Assembly (NCBI GenBank): GCA_031551865.1
Contig: JAVBMY010000005.1
Location: 1 to 64,000, forward strand
Length of the DNA stretch: 64,000 nucleotides
Direction of reading: 5' to 3'
DNA from: Rikenella sp031551865
GTDB lineage: Bacteria; Bacteroidota; Bacteroidia; Bacteroidales; Rikenellaceae
The notes beneath the pieces were generated by a model, which was given only the letters and a program-made list of their open reading frames with translations, searched no databases and was not told the DNA's origin. The first letter of the stretch is position 1. Each line of letters opens with the position of its first letter. Below, piece by piece: positions 1-8,644 of the stretch. The translations under genes and the position numbers were made by a program.

Positions 1-776
1 TCGACGGCCGTCTTGGTCGGGCCGCTGTTGGCGTTCTCGTAGGCGTAAAGGTGGCCCCACATCTTGTCCATAGAGGCTTCGCCGTCGCCCACGATGCCGT
101 GGGTAGTGCAGTAGCCTTGGTTATCGACTGTCGTGCCTTCGGCGATGAAAGCCGCGCAGGGAGTGCCCGTCGCATGGATCGGCGAGCTCTTCGGGGCGTT
201 CAGCAACCGGGCGCCGGTGATCACCGCCTCCGAAGTGAGGCTCGTAATGTCGATGCGGGCCGAAAGGCGGCGCAAGACCACGTTGCCCAAGTCGTTGCTG
301 CCGTTCTGGAGCACGACCGAACTGCTCTCCCCCGTCATCACGAACGGCCCGCTCAGCGTACCGCTGACCTCAGCCGTAGCCACGGAGGTTTTGAAGGCGG
401 TGTAGCTGTCGCCCACAGCGTAGCTCGACGCGGGGATGTTGTCGTTGGCCACGAAAAGCACTTTCACGCTCTGGCCCACCTGTGAAGCGTCAATCGGCAC
501 AAAGAAACCTTGCGTGCCCGCTTCGACTTTGACCACGGCCAGCAGTTTGTCGGTAGAGGTGCTGAAAAGGTAGGCGTTGATCGCCCCGGGAACGAACTGC
601 TCAGAAGCATTCTGACCGCCGTCGGCAATCGAAGCTTTGGTAGGGAGCACGATGCCGGGGAAGTTCACGCTCAGTGTGGCTTTTGCGGCAGACCCCGCAA
701 GGTCGGTGTCGTGCTTGCTGCACGATGCCACACCCAGCGCAAGGGCTGCGTATAAGAATATATGACGTAGTTTCAT
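1..776 (-). CDS. FISUMP-type fimbrillin-like lipoprotein, 3' end outside window (locus I)
   Basis: Partial gene: the ATG is at 776 and the frame stays open to the left edge, so only about 258 N-terminal codons are visible. A lipoprotein signal ends in VASC (Cys19), so the product should be an outer-membrane or surface lipoprotein. The visible part matches the N-terminal fimbrillin-like half of its two upstream neighbours: the KAS site after residue 45, the VLFVANDNIPAS stretch and the LRRLSARIDIT stretch. By analogy the missing part should carry a FISUMP domain, but this cannot be seen. It lies 15 bp after the preceding paralogue and is the last visible gene of a long operon that starts with an ECF sigma factor. 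It is probably an accessory or tip subunit of the pilus; that role is inferred from position and paralogy. Confidence 0.85.
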   Translation of the reverse strand, partial: MKLRHIFLYAALALGVASCSKHDTDLAGSAAKATLSVNFPGIVLPTKASIADGGQNASEQFVPGAINAYLFSTSTDKLLAVVKVEAGTQGFFVPIDASQVGQSVKVLFVANDNIPASSYAVGDSYTAFKTSVATAEVSGTLSGPFVMTGESSSVVLQNGSNDLGNVVLRRLSARIDITSLTSEAVITGARLLNAPKSSPIHATGTPCAAFIAEGTTVDNQGYCTTHGIVGDGEASMDKMWGHLYAYENANSGPTKTAV

Positions 777-791
777 GTTGTCTTTCAAATA

Positions 792-3458
792 TTATTCGCT
801 GATGCAGCGGACGGCCTTTGCGTTTGCAGGAGCATCGTTATTGACGGTGCCGGACGAGAATATAGAACCTATAAAGCCACTGGCATATTTGCGGTATTGT
901 TGGTTCCCGCTGAGTCCGTTATGGGTGGTAGCCGACCACATCTCGCAATAGTTGATTCCAAGCGGAGTCATGTTGTTCTGGTTGGTCGCACGGTAAGAAC
1001 CGCAAGGATACCAGGCCTTGACCGTACCGGCTTCGTAAAGGATACCCAAAGTACTCATGTCAGAACAGGTGAACGAGTCGTAATACTTCATGGTAAAGGA
1101 GACCGGCGTCAGACCTTCGGCATAGTACAGCGCTGTTTTGGCAGCGATGGTGGCGTCGGTTTGCATACCGCGGTTGAAGTCGCCCCAGGTACCTACCGTC
1201 AGGTCGGTGAAGGGAGCTCCGGGCGGTACACGCCAGCCTTCGGGACAAGGGTCGTAGATGGTTTTTGCCAGTTTAGTCTGTACATCCGTGTTGGGGGTCG
1301 TTCCGTTTTGGTAGCCCCAGAATCCGGCATGGGTATAGTCGTATTCGCCGGCATACCAGTCGATATAGAAGCTTCCGCCGGTGACATTGAGCAATATATC
1401 GGGGTTCGATATGACAAACGCGAGGTTATCGGCCTTATTGCTCGATCGTTTTTGAACGTGGTTCTTGACGTTGGGCAGGAAGCCACCGACCCCATCCTGT
1501 TGCCAGGAAACGTCTTCTTCGCCTTCGGCGTTGTACATCGTACGCACCCTGTTGAGCTCGCTCACCCAGGTACTCCAGCTTTGGCCGTTGAAGCCGGGGA
1601 ACGGGTCTTTGCGGCCCCACTGGTAGTAGTAGCCGTACGAGAGGTAGGCTTCGGGGTCGTTAACCGGAGGTGCGGTGTAGTAGGTTTTAACGGCGCCGAG
1701 GTTACGGTCCATCATCACCTTGTTGCTATTCAGCACGTTGTATTTGGCTCCATAGCTATGCACCTCGCCGCCGGGCACGGTCCATTTGGTGTCGGGGGCA
1801 TAGCCTGCAACAGTAGGCGTAGGCACGTAGTCGGTTACCCAAATATGCCAGCTCCAGAGCACTTTTCCGCTGGCATCGCAGGCAGCCACAAGGGCGTTGC
1901 CTTTGACGCCGGGGGTGGTCACCACGCTGGCGTTGTGGGTGAAGGAATTGTATGCGGTGTATTTCACCAAGTTGGGCATATCCTGCCAAATCAGTTTCAC
2001 GTGATCGGCGGTGGTAAGAGTTTCCAAGGCTTCGTTACCGCGGATACGGCCATTGAAGTGCACTTTGGTGCCGGGCATGGCCATGAAGCAGTTCGAGGGG
2101 TTGTAGTCCTTGACCAGCGCGTCAGTGCGCACGGTGCCTTCCTGGGTAATGGTATAGACGGCCGACGACCGTTCGTTGGCAATTTTGACGGTAGCCATAC
2201 GGGAAGACCCCGAAGCGTTGGGTTTCACCGAGAAGTCGATCATGCCACGGAAGTCGCCGCGGATATCGGAACGAGTGTTCACGATATCGTTGTTCATAAC
2301 GATCCAGTCAATAGCATTGCCGGCGGCATCGGTCACCGTAATCACGACGGCGGTTTCGGAGTCTACTTTCAGACCCACGACCTGTTCTTCGGCGCCGATG
2401 GTAATCGCTTTGGTAGCGGTGGTAAAATCGCCGAGGGTAGTGAAGAGTGGCTCGGAGATGTGGAATTCGCGGGCTCCACTTTCCGAATTATCGATCGCGA
2501 CCTCGTCCCACTCTTTCACAAGTACGGTGAAACCGGGGGTTCCCAGTTCTCCGTCAGACACTATCACTTCATAACGGGTATTGCGTTCGAAGGTGAGCAG
2601 GTCGCCGTTGTTGTCGTAGAGCGGAGCTTCGAGGATCTCAGGAGTACCCGACTGGGTATAGTAGACGATCAGTTTGGTCGGTTTGGTGGTCGTGTTCGGG
2701 TTCGGATAGGTATAGAGCTGGCCCCACATTTTGGTGAGGTCGGCCTCGGCATCGCCCAGCACGCCGTGGGTGGTGCAATACCCTTTGTTCTCGAACGCCA
2801 TGCAATCCATATAGGAAGTCACGGGTGTACCAAGATAGTGAATGGGCGAAGCGTTGGCTGCGTCGACGAGCTGGGCACCGGTAATCACGGTGCCGTCGGT
2901 CAGCGCATTGGTAATGTCGACGCGGGCCACCAGGCGGCGCAGGCTGATGGTACCCACGGAATTGAGCTGGTCGTTGATCACCGTCACGGGGGAGGTGGTC
3001 TCGGCCATCATCACGAAGGGCGGAACCAGGCACGACTCATAGGGAGCGGTGGTCACGGATTGGAACTGGGTATAGGTGGTGGTTCCGATCGTGTAGCCCG
3101 ACGCGGGAATGTTGTCGTTGGCGACGAACACTACGTGTACGCTCTTGCCGCCCAACGTATTGGGAAGCGGGAAGCGGTACTGGCTGCTGGTGCCGTCGTA
3201 GGCACCGGGCGCAAAGGCAAGGAGTTTACCCCCGTTGGCCTGGGTTTCGAATACGTAGGCGTTGACGTGGGTGACGTATTTTTCGGGGGTAGTCTGTCCG
3301 CCGTCGGCAAAGCTGGCCTTGGTAGCCGGCTCAATGCCGCGGAACGTGACGCCCAGGGCGGTACCGGCCTGTTGCGCGGGATCGCCCTCGTGGCGGGAGC
3401 AGGAAGCCAGCGTGAGCATGGCGGCCAGCCCCATCAGTATGATCTTATTTATCTTCAT
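792..3458 (-). CDS. FISUMP-domain fimbrillin-like lipoprotein (putative pilus tip adhesin, locus I)
   Basis: An 888-residue lipoprotein (lipobox LASC, Cys20). The first 310 or so residues are fimbrillin-like, with a TKA site near residue 47 and an LRRLVARVDIT strand. The last 320 residues carry the landmarks of the Fibrobacter succinogenes major paralogous (FISUMP) domain: MMDRNLGAV, YYQWGRKDPFPG near residue 613, YDPCPEGWRVP near 737 and a terminal AVRCISE. The middle (about 320-440) looks like a BACON or Ig-like spacer. It is probably exported as a lipoprotein and added to the pilus tip by donor-strand exchange; the ligand is unknown. It is the second of three tandem paralogues separated by 15-20 bp, which points to local duplication. 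Fold and tip role are inferred from family resemblance. Confidence 0.88.
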   Translation of the reverse strand: MKINKIILMGLAAMLTLASCSRHEGDPAQQAGTALGVTFRGIEPATKASFADGGQTTPEKYVTHVNAYVFETQANGGKLLAFAPGAYDGTSSQYRFPLPNTLGGKSVHVVFVANDNIPASGYTIGTTTYTQFQSVTTAPYESCLVPPFVMMAETTSPVTVINDQLNSVGTISLRRLVARVDITNALTDGTVITGAQLVDAANASPIHYLGTPVTSYMDCMAFENKGYCTTHGVLGDAEADLTKMWGQLYTYPNPNTTTKPTKLIVYYTQSGTPEILEAPLYDNNGDLLTFERNTRYEVIVSDGELGTPGFTVLVKEWDEVAIDNSESGAREFHISEPLFTTLGDFTTATKAITIGAEEQVVGLKVDSETAVVITVTDAAGNAIDWIVMNNDIVNTRSDIRGDFRGMIDFSVKPNASGSSRMATVKIANERSSAVYTITQEGTVRTDALVKDYNPSNCFMAMPGTKVHFNGRIRGNEALETLTTADHVKLIWQDMPNLVKYTAYNSFTHNASVVTTPGVKGNALVAACDASGKVLWSWHIWVTDYVPTPTVAGYAPDTKWTVPGGEVHSYGAKYNVLNSNKVMMDRNLGAVKTYYTAPPVNDPEAYLSYGYYYQWGRKDPFPGFNGQSWSTWVSELNRVRTMYNAEGEEDVSWQQDGVGGFLPNVKNHVQKRSSNKADNLAFVISNPDILLNVTGGSFYIDWYAGEYDYTHAGFWGYQNGTTPNTDVQTKLAKTIYDPCPEGWRVPPGAPFTDLTVGTWGDFNRGMQTDATIAAKTALYYAEGLTPVSFTMKYYDSFTCSDMSTLGILYEAGTVKAWYPCGSYRATNQNNMTPLGINYCEMWSATTHNGLSGNQQYRKYASGFIGSIFSSGTVNNDAPANAKAVRCISE

Positions 3459-3477
3459 AATCTTGTGTGCTGTTCAA

Positions 3478-6129
3478 TTATTCACTAATGCAACGTACCT
3501 GATAGCCTTCGGCACGGTCGACCACGCCCCACATGATCCCGCCGCCTTGGATCGATGCGAAGATACCGTCCCCGCTAATCCCGGGCGAAGAGCCCCAGAG
3601 GCTGACCGACGAGTTTACAGAAGCCATATCGTTGCTGTTGATATTCTGGAGGGCATGGCGTACCCCGGCAGCCGGATAGAAGATGCCGCAGGTAAAGAGG
3701 GCGCCGTTGGCTCCTGAAGAACCGTAGTAATTGGCGCGCATGGGGTTACCGTCATTGAGGACGTTCATATTCTGCCAGGTAACGCGGCCTTCGGGGACTT
3801 TCCATCCTTTGGGGCAGGGGTCGTAGAGGCTTTTCCCGGTCAATTCCCGGAGATACGGAAGCGTAGGCCTGTTATCTTCGAGCGTTCCCGAGAGTTTGGG
3901 GTCGTTCCAGAGGTACAGCATCACTTCACCGTTCGGGGTTGAACTGCCCGAAGGTTTCCAGTTGTAGTTATCAACCCAGCCTACCGAACTGTACATGATG
4001 TTGGGGTGGTTGACCCCGTCGGCAATGGTGATGCCGGTGCCGGTGCCGCCTTTGACAAAGTGTTTGGCCTTGTCGTAGATGATCGGGCGGTTGAGGTCGT
4101 AGAGCTGCACGAAGTTGGTGAACGGGTCTTTGCGGCCCCATTGGTAGTAGAGAAAGCCGGGGGCATCTTCTTTCATCAGCACGGGGTATTCTTCGCGTTG
4201 GCCGAGCGAACGGTCCATCATGAAACTGTTGGCGTGGATGCCGGTTTCCCAAGCCGTATTGTAAGTGTAAGCGCTCCCGGTATAGTTGCCCAGGCGGTGT
4301 ACTTTCTGGCCGTTCGCGGTAGTGTAGATATACTGTTCGAAGACCGGGGTCAGGCCCGTGAGGTCGGGGTTGTAGTCGGTCACCCAGAAGTGCCAGCTCC
4401 AGAGCGGGGTCTTCGAGGCGTCGGATTTTTTGTAGATATACACCACGAAGTTGCCGTACTTGGCACTGGCGGGAATGTCGATCTGGAAGTAGTCGTCGAC
4501 CCCGGTGCCGGTGGTTTTGGCGAGTTTGATGTTACCGTCGCCGGCCTTGCGGCTCACCATGAACGGTTCGTCCATCCACAGTAGGTCGATGGCCCATTCG
4601 GTAGTGGTTCCGAGGGTGTTCCCGGTAATGTTGGTGTAGTTGTAGTCGGCGTCACCCCAAAAGGTGTCGACGCGACGCGGGTAAACGCGATAGCCTTTCA
4701 TGGCCGTGGGACCCGGTTTCACGAAGAAACAGTTGGCGTCATCGGCGGCCGTGGGGTTGAGCACGATGGTTTCGCGTTCGGGGTGCTGGATCAGCGTAAT
4801 GACGTACTCGATCTGGCCGTTCGACACGTTGATATGCGACACGCGGCGTTCGAGGGTAGTGTTCGCGGTGGGAGCGAGGGTAAGGGTACCCTGGTAATCG
4901 CTACCGGTCACTTTGGCCACGTTGTGGCTGGCGGTGGGCCAGGTCGCGGTTCCGGTGCCTTCGGCATCGTAGACACGCAGGCTGACCGGGGCATTCGAAG
5001 TCGCAGCCAGGGTAATGGTCTGGGCCTCGTGGCCGATCTCGATGGTACGGTTGGGAGCGGTATAATCGCCGGTGGTGCCGAACGTGGGGGCAGCCACGGT
5101 CAGCGAGGGAGTGTTCACATTACCCGCGTCGAGGTTGATCAATTCCCAGGGTAACACGCGGATGGTGAACTCGGGGTTCATCTGGTCGTCGGATTCGAGC
5201 AAGATCTCGTAACGGTGGTTGCGTTCGATCGAAATGGGATCGCCGTCGGCATCCACGAATTCGATTTCGGCGGTTTTGGCCACATCGTTCCAAGTATAGC
5301 TCATCTCGACGGTGGTTTTGGTGGCGCTGGTCGCGTGGTCATTGGCATAGGCGTAGAGGTGGCTCCACATCAGGCACTTGTCGGCGGTCGAGATTCCGGT
5401 TTGGCCTTCGACAGTGCAATAACCGGCATTGGTCACCTGGCTGCAAGCCGAGATATAGTCGGTGCAGGCCGTACCGCCGGAGTGGATACACGAAGCCTTG
5501 GCGGCATTTTTGATCTTGGCGCCGTCGATGACAGCGGTAACGCTGGCATCGGTAACTGCATTGGTAATGTCGATACGGGCGGCCAGGCGAGTTAACAAGA
5601 TGGTGCCGAGGGGGGTGGCGCTTCTGGATTCCACTGTTCCGGTCATGCTTCTGGCATTGATCGTCACACCGGTAGCCTCACCGAGCATGACGAAAGGCCC
5701 GGTGAGGGTGCCCGAGACTTCGGCAGTCAGCACCGACTGGAATTCGGCGAATGTGGTCGAGCCTGCCGTGCAACCACTGGCCCGGAGGTTGTCGTTAGCC
5801 ACGAAGAGAACGTCGACGGTTCTGCCGCCGAACTGGTCTTCGACCGTAAAGTAGGTCTCGGACGATGACGGGTTGGCGGGCGATATTTGGAGTAGTTTGC
5901 CGTCGGCGTGGTCGAATATATAGGCTTTCAGACTGTTGACGAGCTTTTCTGAAGCGTTCTGGCTTCCGTCGGCATATCCGGCAGCCTTGGTTTGCGGGGT
6001 TTCGATGCCGGGGAAGGTCACGCTGAGGTAGGTGCCTCCCTGAGTCTCCTCTGGCCCTCCGTCGTGCCGCGAGCAAGCGGTCAGCGCGAAGAGACTGAGT
6101 CCCAGCATTATGATTTTATTGAATTTCAT
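3478..6129 (-). CDS. FISUMP-domain fimbrillin-like lipoprotein (putative pilus tip adhesin, locus I)
   Basis: An 883-residue lipoprotein with a lipobox ending LTAC, a TKA site just after the signal region, a fimbrillin-like N-terminal half (ARIDITNAVTDA) and a C-terminal FISUMP domain (FMMDRSLGQ, YYQWGRKDPFTN, YDPCPKGWKVP, end QVRCISE). The start at 6129 (MKFNKII) is chosen because it lines up with the MKINKII and MKLRHIF starts of the two downstream paralogues; an ATG at 6135 is equally possible and adds two residues. It sits 27 bp after the fimbrillin gene and 19 bp before the next paralogue, so co-transcription is very likely. It is probably an accessory or tip subunit. The conserved WGRKDPF and DPCPxGWxVP motifs are seen directly; their binding function is unknown. 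Confidence 0.88.
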   Translation of the reverse strand: MKFNKIIMLGLSLFALTACSRHDGGPEETQGGTYLSVTFPGIETPQTKAAGYADGSQNASEKLVNSLKAYIFDHADGKLLQISPANPSSSETYFTVEDQFGGRTVDVLFVANDNLRASGCTAGSTTFAEFQSVLTAEVSGTLTGPFVMLGEATGVTINARSMTGTVESRSATPLGTILLTRLAARIDITNAVTDASVTAVIDGAKIKNAAKASCIHSGGTACTDYISACSQVTNAGYCTVEGQTGISTADKCLMWSHLYAYANDHATSATKTTVEMSYTWNDVAKTAEIEFVDADGDPISIERNHRYEILLESDDQMNPEFTIRVLPWELINLDAGNVNTPSLTVAAPTFGTTGDYTAPNRTIEIGHEAQTITLAATSNAPVSLRVYDAEGTGTATWPTASHNVAKVTGSDYQGTLTLAPTANTTLERRVSHINVSNGQIEYVITLIQHPERETIVLNPTAADDANCFFVKPGPTAMKGYRVYPRRVDTFWGDADYNYTNITGNTLGTTTEWAIDLLWMDEPFMVSRKAGDGNIKLAKTTGTGVDDYFQIDIPASAKYGNFVVYIYKKSDASKTPLWSWHFWVTDYNPDLTGLTPVFEQYIYTTANGQKVHRLGNYTGSAYTYNTAWETGIHANSFMMDRSLGQREEYPVLMKEDAPGFLYYQWGRKDPFTNFVQLYDLNRPIIYDKAKHFVKGGTGTGITIADGVNHPNIMYSSVGWVDNYNWKPSGSSTPNGEVMLYLWNDPKLSGTLEDNRPTLPYLRELTGKSLYDPCPKGWKVPEGRVTWQNMNVLNDGNPMRANYYGSSGANGALFTCGIFYPAAGVRHALQNINSNDMASVNSSVSLWGSSPGISGDGIFASIQGGGIMWGVVDRAEGYQVRCISE

Positions 6130-6156
6130 AATCATTTCTGTCTAAAGGTTCAGGGA

Positions 6157-7560
6157 TTAGGCGTTTTGAACGATACGGATAGCACGGCCGGGCTGCGAGG
6201 GCACGTCGCCGATCAGGTAGAGCGAACAGCTGCGCTGCGCGCCGGTAGCATTGGCTTGTACCGTGAAAGTCAGCTCGTAAACCTTGTCCGTTGAATTGTA
6301 CACCAGGGTGGCACCGGTAACCCACGAGGGCAGGATAGCGGTGTTCAGCGTTTTGAGGGTCAGGCCGTGGGCATTGTATTTGAGGGTGTAGTTCCCGCCT
6401 GTGTTCACTGTGGTGAAGGTTCCCCCGTTGCTGGCGACCGATGCGGTGCCGCCGCTGTTGATCGTGCGCGACACATAGTCGATGGCATACGAGGCGTCGG
6501 TGATGAAGCTGATGCTTCCGCCGTCTTCCCACTCGGCCACTTCGAACGTACCGGCAAGGCCGCTCAGTTCGTCTTTAATGGTGAAGGTATAGACATGGTT
6601 GCGGTTGACGGCAATAGCGGTGGCGCTCGCTTTGAAAGGCACCTGGATGCTTTTGTTCTGGCCGTTGTATTTTCCGTTGACCACGAGATAAGCGTTGTCG
6701 GTGGCATTGGCTTCGTAGAGGTAACCCACTGCGTTCATGCGCTGGCTTTGGTCGGTGGCTCCGGGGATGGTGATCGTACCGTAGTCAATCGTGCCGCCTG
6801 CGGGCAGGCCGGCATCAACGCGTTCGTAGTAGGCGGGAAGCACGTTGCACGATGCCCATACTTGTTTGCCGTTCGATCCGGCCACGGTAGGGAAGAGGTA
6901 GCCGTTGGCGCGCGAGTGGATGATCACGTTCTCGATCACGAACGTGGCCGAAGCGGTATTCACGATGTCGAGACGGGCCACACTGCGTACCATCGGGATC
7001 GAGACGGCAGCCGAAGGAGCGCCGCCGGTAAAATCGATCTCTTTGAAGGCGCTCATCTGCATGCCGGGACGGCCACCCACGCTGGTGCTACCGTCGAGGG
7101 CGATATTCGAGGTGCCGCTCATCACACCGAGCAGGGCATTGAGTACAGTGGTCTCGTCGGTCGTTCCGTAGTTCGCGGCGGTAATGTCGGTAAACTGGCG
7201 GTTGGCCACGAACCAGAAATGCTTTTTGTTGCGGCCGCGCACCCCGATGGTCACGGTTTGCTGGTCGGCTTCGGCCACGATGGTACCGGTCACGGCCTGT
7301 ATCCCTTCGAGGATATAGTCGTCGGTGCTGGTGGGAGTTTCGACGGTGGGGCCGAATACATATACGTAGAGGTCGTTGATCTTCGACTCGTTGCCGATAG
7401 CGGCGATGGTCGCTTTGCTATAGATCGTGCTGCCCGATACGGGAGTCTTGATATTGAACGATACGGTGAACTCTTCGTTGTTGGCGGGAGTCTCTTTTTC
7501 TTTATTACAGCCGGTCAGCATGACACCTGCGGCGGCCATCAAAAACAGAATCTTTTTCAT
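6157..7560 (-). CDS. Fimbrillin family protein, probable major pilus subunit (locus I)
   Basis: A 467-residue lipoprotein (lipobox LTGC, Cys18) directly after the Mfa2-like anchor gene. The N-terminal part has the usual fimbrillin pattern: a SKA site near residue 50, KINDLYVYVF, and a conserved SVARLDIVNTA strand. The central part resembles Mfa_like_1/FimA-type pilins, and the C-terminus ends in a BACON-like beta segment (PGRAIRIVQNA). In the family model the lipoprotein crosses to the outer membrane, is cut after a basic residue by a trypsin-like protease, and polymerises by donor-strand exchange. Its 35-bp leader on the coding strand is A/C-rich with very little G, like the leaders of the other fimbrillins here. 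Being the shaft subunit is inferred from position after the anchor gene. Confidence 0.85.
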   Translation of the reverse strand: MKKILFLMAAAGVMLTGCNKEKETPANNEEFTVSFNIKTPVSGSTIYSKATIAAIGNESKINDLYVYVFGPTVETPTSTDDYILEGIQAVTGTIVAEADQQTVTIGVRGRNKKHFWFVANRQFTDITAANYGTTDETTVLNALLGVMSGTSNIALDGSTSVGGRPGMQMSAFKEIDFTGGAPSAAVSIPMVRSVARLDIVNTASATFVIENVIIHSRANGYLFPTVAGSNGKQVWASCNVLPAYYERVDAGLPAGGTIDYGTITIPGATDQSQRMNAVGYLYEANATDNAYLVVNGKYNGQNKSIQVPFKASATAIAVNRNHVYTFTIKDELSGLAGTFEVAEWEDGGSISFITDASYAIDYVSRTINSGGTASVASNGGTFTTVNTGGNYTLKYNAHGLTLKTLNTAILPSWVTGATLVYNSTDKVYELTFTVQANATGAQRSCSLYLIGDVPSQPGRAIRIVQNA

Positions 7561-7595
7561 TGTGGTGTATATGTTTTTATTTTTTCAGTTTGTTT

Positions 7596-8639
7596 TTATT
7601 GGCCGATCGTACCGCCATCCACCCAGTCGTTGACGTTGGTGGTCGAGACGGTGATCACGGGGCCGTTGATTTCGATCAGGATGTCGAAGTATTGCCTGCG
7701 GTTGTTGTCCATCACCCAGGCGTTGTTCTGGAAGAAGGTCTGCAGATCGATGGCAGACAAGAGTTCGCCGTCGGTGCCGCCCTGGATGCTGAGCATGGGA
7801 TGGTCGGCATCGGTCAGGCGGTAGGTGATGAAGGTCGTGGCGATCTCCGAGGCGCTCACCACGTTCACGTCCGAGGTGTGCATGGCGCGGAGTGCAGCGA
7901 TCACAGGTACCGGTTCAAGATAGGTCGCATCGCCGTACTGGGGCGTACCGCCGAGGGCGGTTTGCAGGGTGTGGTCTACAGCCTGGTTGTAAAGTACGGG
8001 AATACCGCCAAGTTCCATCCAGATGGGCTGGCTCATATTGGGGCGTTCGTTGGTGTTTTTCCACACCACATTGATATTGAGTTGGGTGTGGGCACAATCC
8101 ATATCCACTATCTTCTGAACCATCGTACCTTCGGTCACGGCAAAGCTGACCGTCCCGAAATAGAGGCGTTCGCTGTTATGGAAAGCCCCGGCGGCATGCG
8201 GAGAAGCGTTGACCTGCGTCAGTTCGATGTCTGCACGCAGGGTCTGGCCAAGTACCAGCGGGGTAAACTGCGACACTCCGTTGGTCAGGTTTCCCCAAGT
8301 CATCAGAGTGTAGTCGCCGTCTTCGAGTTTGAGGGTCAACTGGCGGATGGTTTGCGCCTGTGTGGCGTTCGCATCGCCGAGCATACCCTGTCCGGTGACG
8401 GTAGTACCGTCGATGGTGAGTATCCCTTCGAGTACATCGTTCCGAAACAGGAGGTGAGTCATGGAAGCTTCGGCCTGAAGCAGTTTTTCTTCGGTAGCCG
8501 TGGGATAGTAGCGGAAAATAATGCGTGCATTGGCGGCATCGCAATCGGGCACGTCCTGGCCCGTGTAGCACGAGGTCATCGCGAAGGCGCCGGCCACGGC
8601 CGCCACCATCAGTTTATATAGTTTTGAAACTGTTCTCAT
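7596..8639 (-). CDS. FimB/Mfa2-family fimbrial anchor lipoprotein (locus I)
   Basis: A 347-residue lipoprotein (Cys24, CYTGQDVPDC, matching the Cys-x7-8-Cys start of other anchors in this window). The pattern is that of FimB/Mfa2 anchors: early beta strands around residues 60-70 (MTHLLFRND), a GDYTLMTWGNL strand typical of the family, and a long C-terminal beta domain ending VNDWVDGG. Mfa2-type proteins keep their lipid anchor and end the pilus at the outer membrane, limiting its length. It sits 5 bp after the DUF3868 gene and 35 bp before the fimbrillin, in the same order as in the mirrored locus II. Unlike the shaft and tip proteins it lacks an obvious Lys/Arg-Ala processing site after the lipobox, in keeping with a permanent anchor. 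Confidence 0.85.
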   Translation of the reverse strand: MRTVSKLYKLMVAAVAGAFAMTSCYTGQDVPDCDAANARIIFRYYPTATEEKLLQAEASMTHLLFRNDVLEGILTIDGTTVTGQGMLGDANATQAQTIRQLTLKLEDGDYTLMTWGNLTNGVSQFTPLVLGQTLRADIELTQVNASPHAAGAFHNSERLYFGTVSFAVTEGTMVQKIVDMDCAHTQLNINVVWKNTNERPNMSQPIWMELGGIPVLYNQAVDHTLQTALGGTPQYGDATYLEPVPVIAALRAMHTSDVNVVSASEIATTFITYRLTDADHPMLSIQGGTDGELLSAIDLQTFFQNNAWVMDNNRRQYFDILIEINGPVITVSTTNVNDWVDGGTIGQ

Positions 8640-8644
8640 AGTCT

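Noticed and set aside
897..3488. An 863-codon open frame on the plus strand opposite a FISUMP lipoprotein gene.
   Set aside because: No signal, domain or start site; composition rich in Gly, Val and His typical of antisense shadows. The minus-strand gene has lipobox and FISUMP landmarks.
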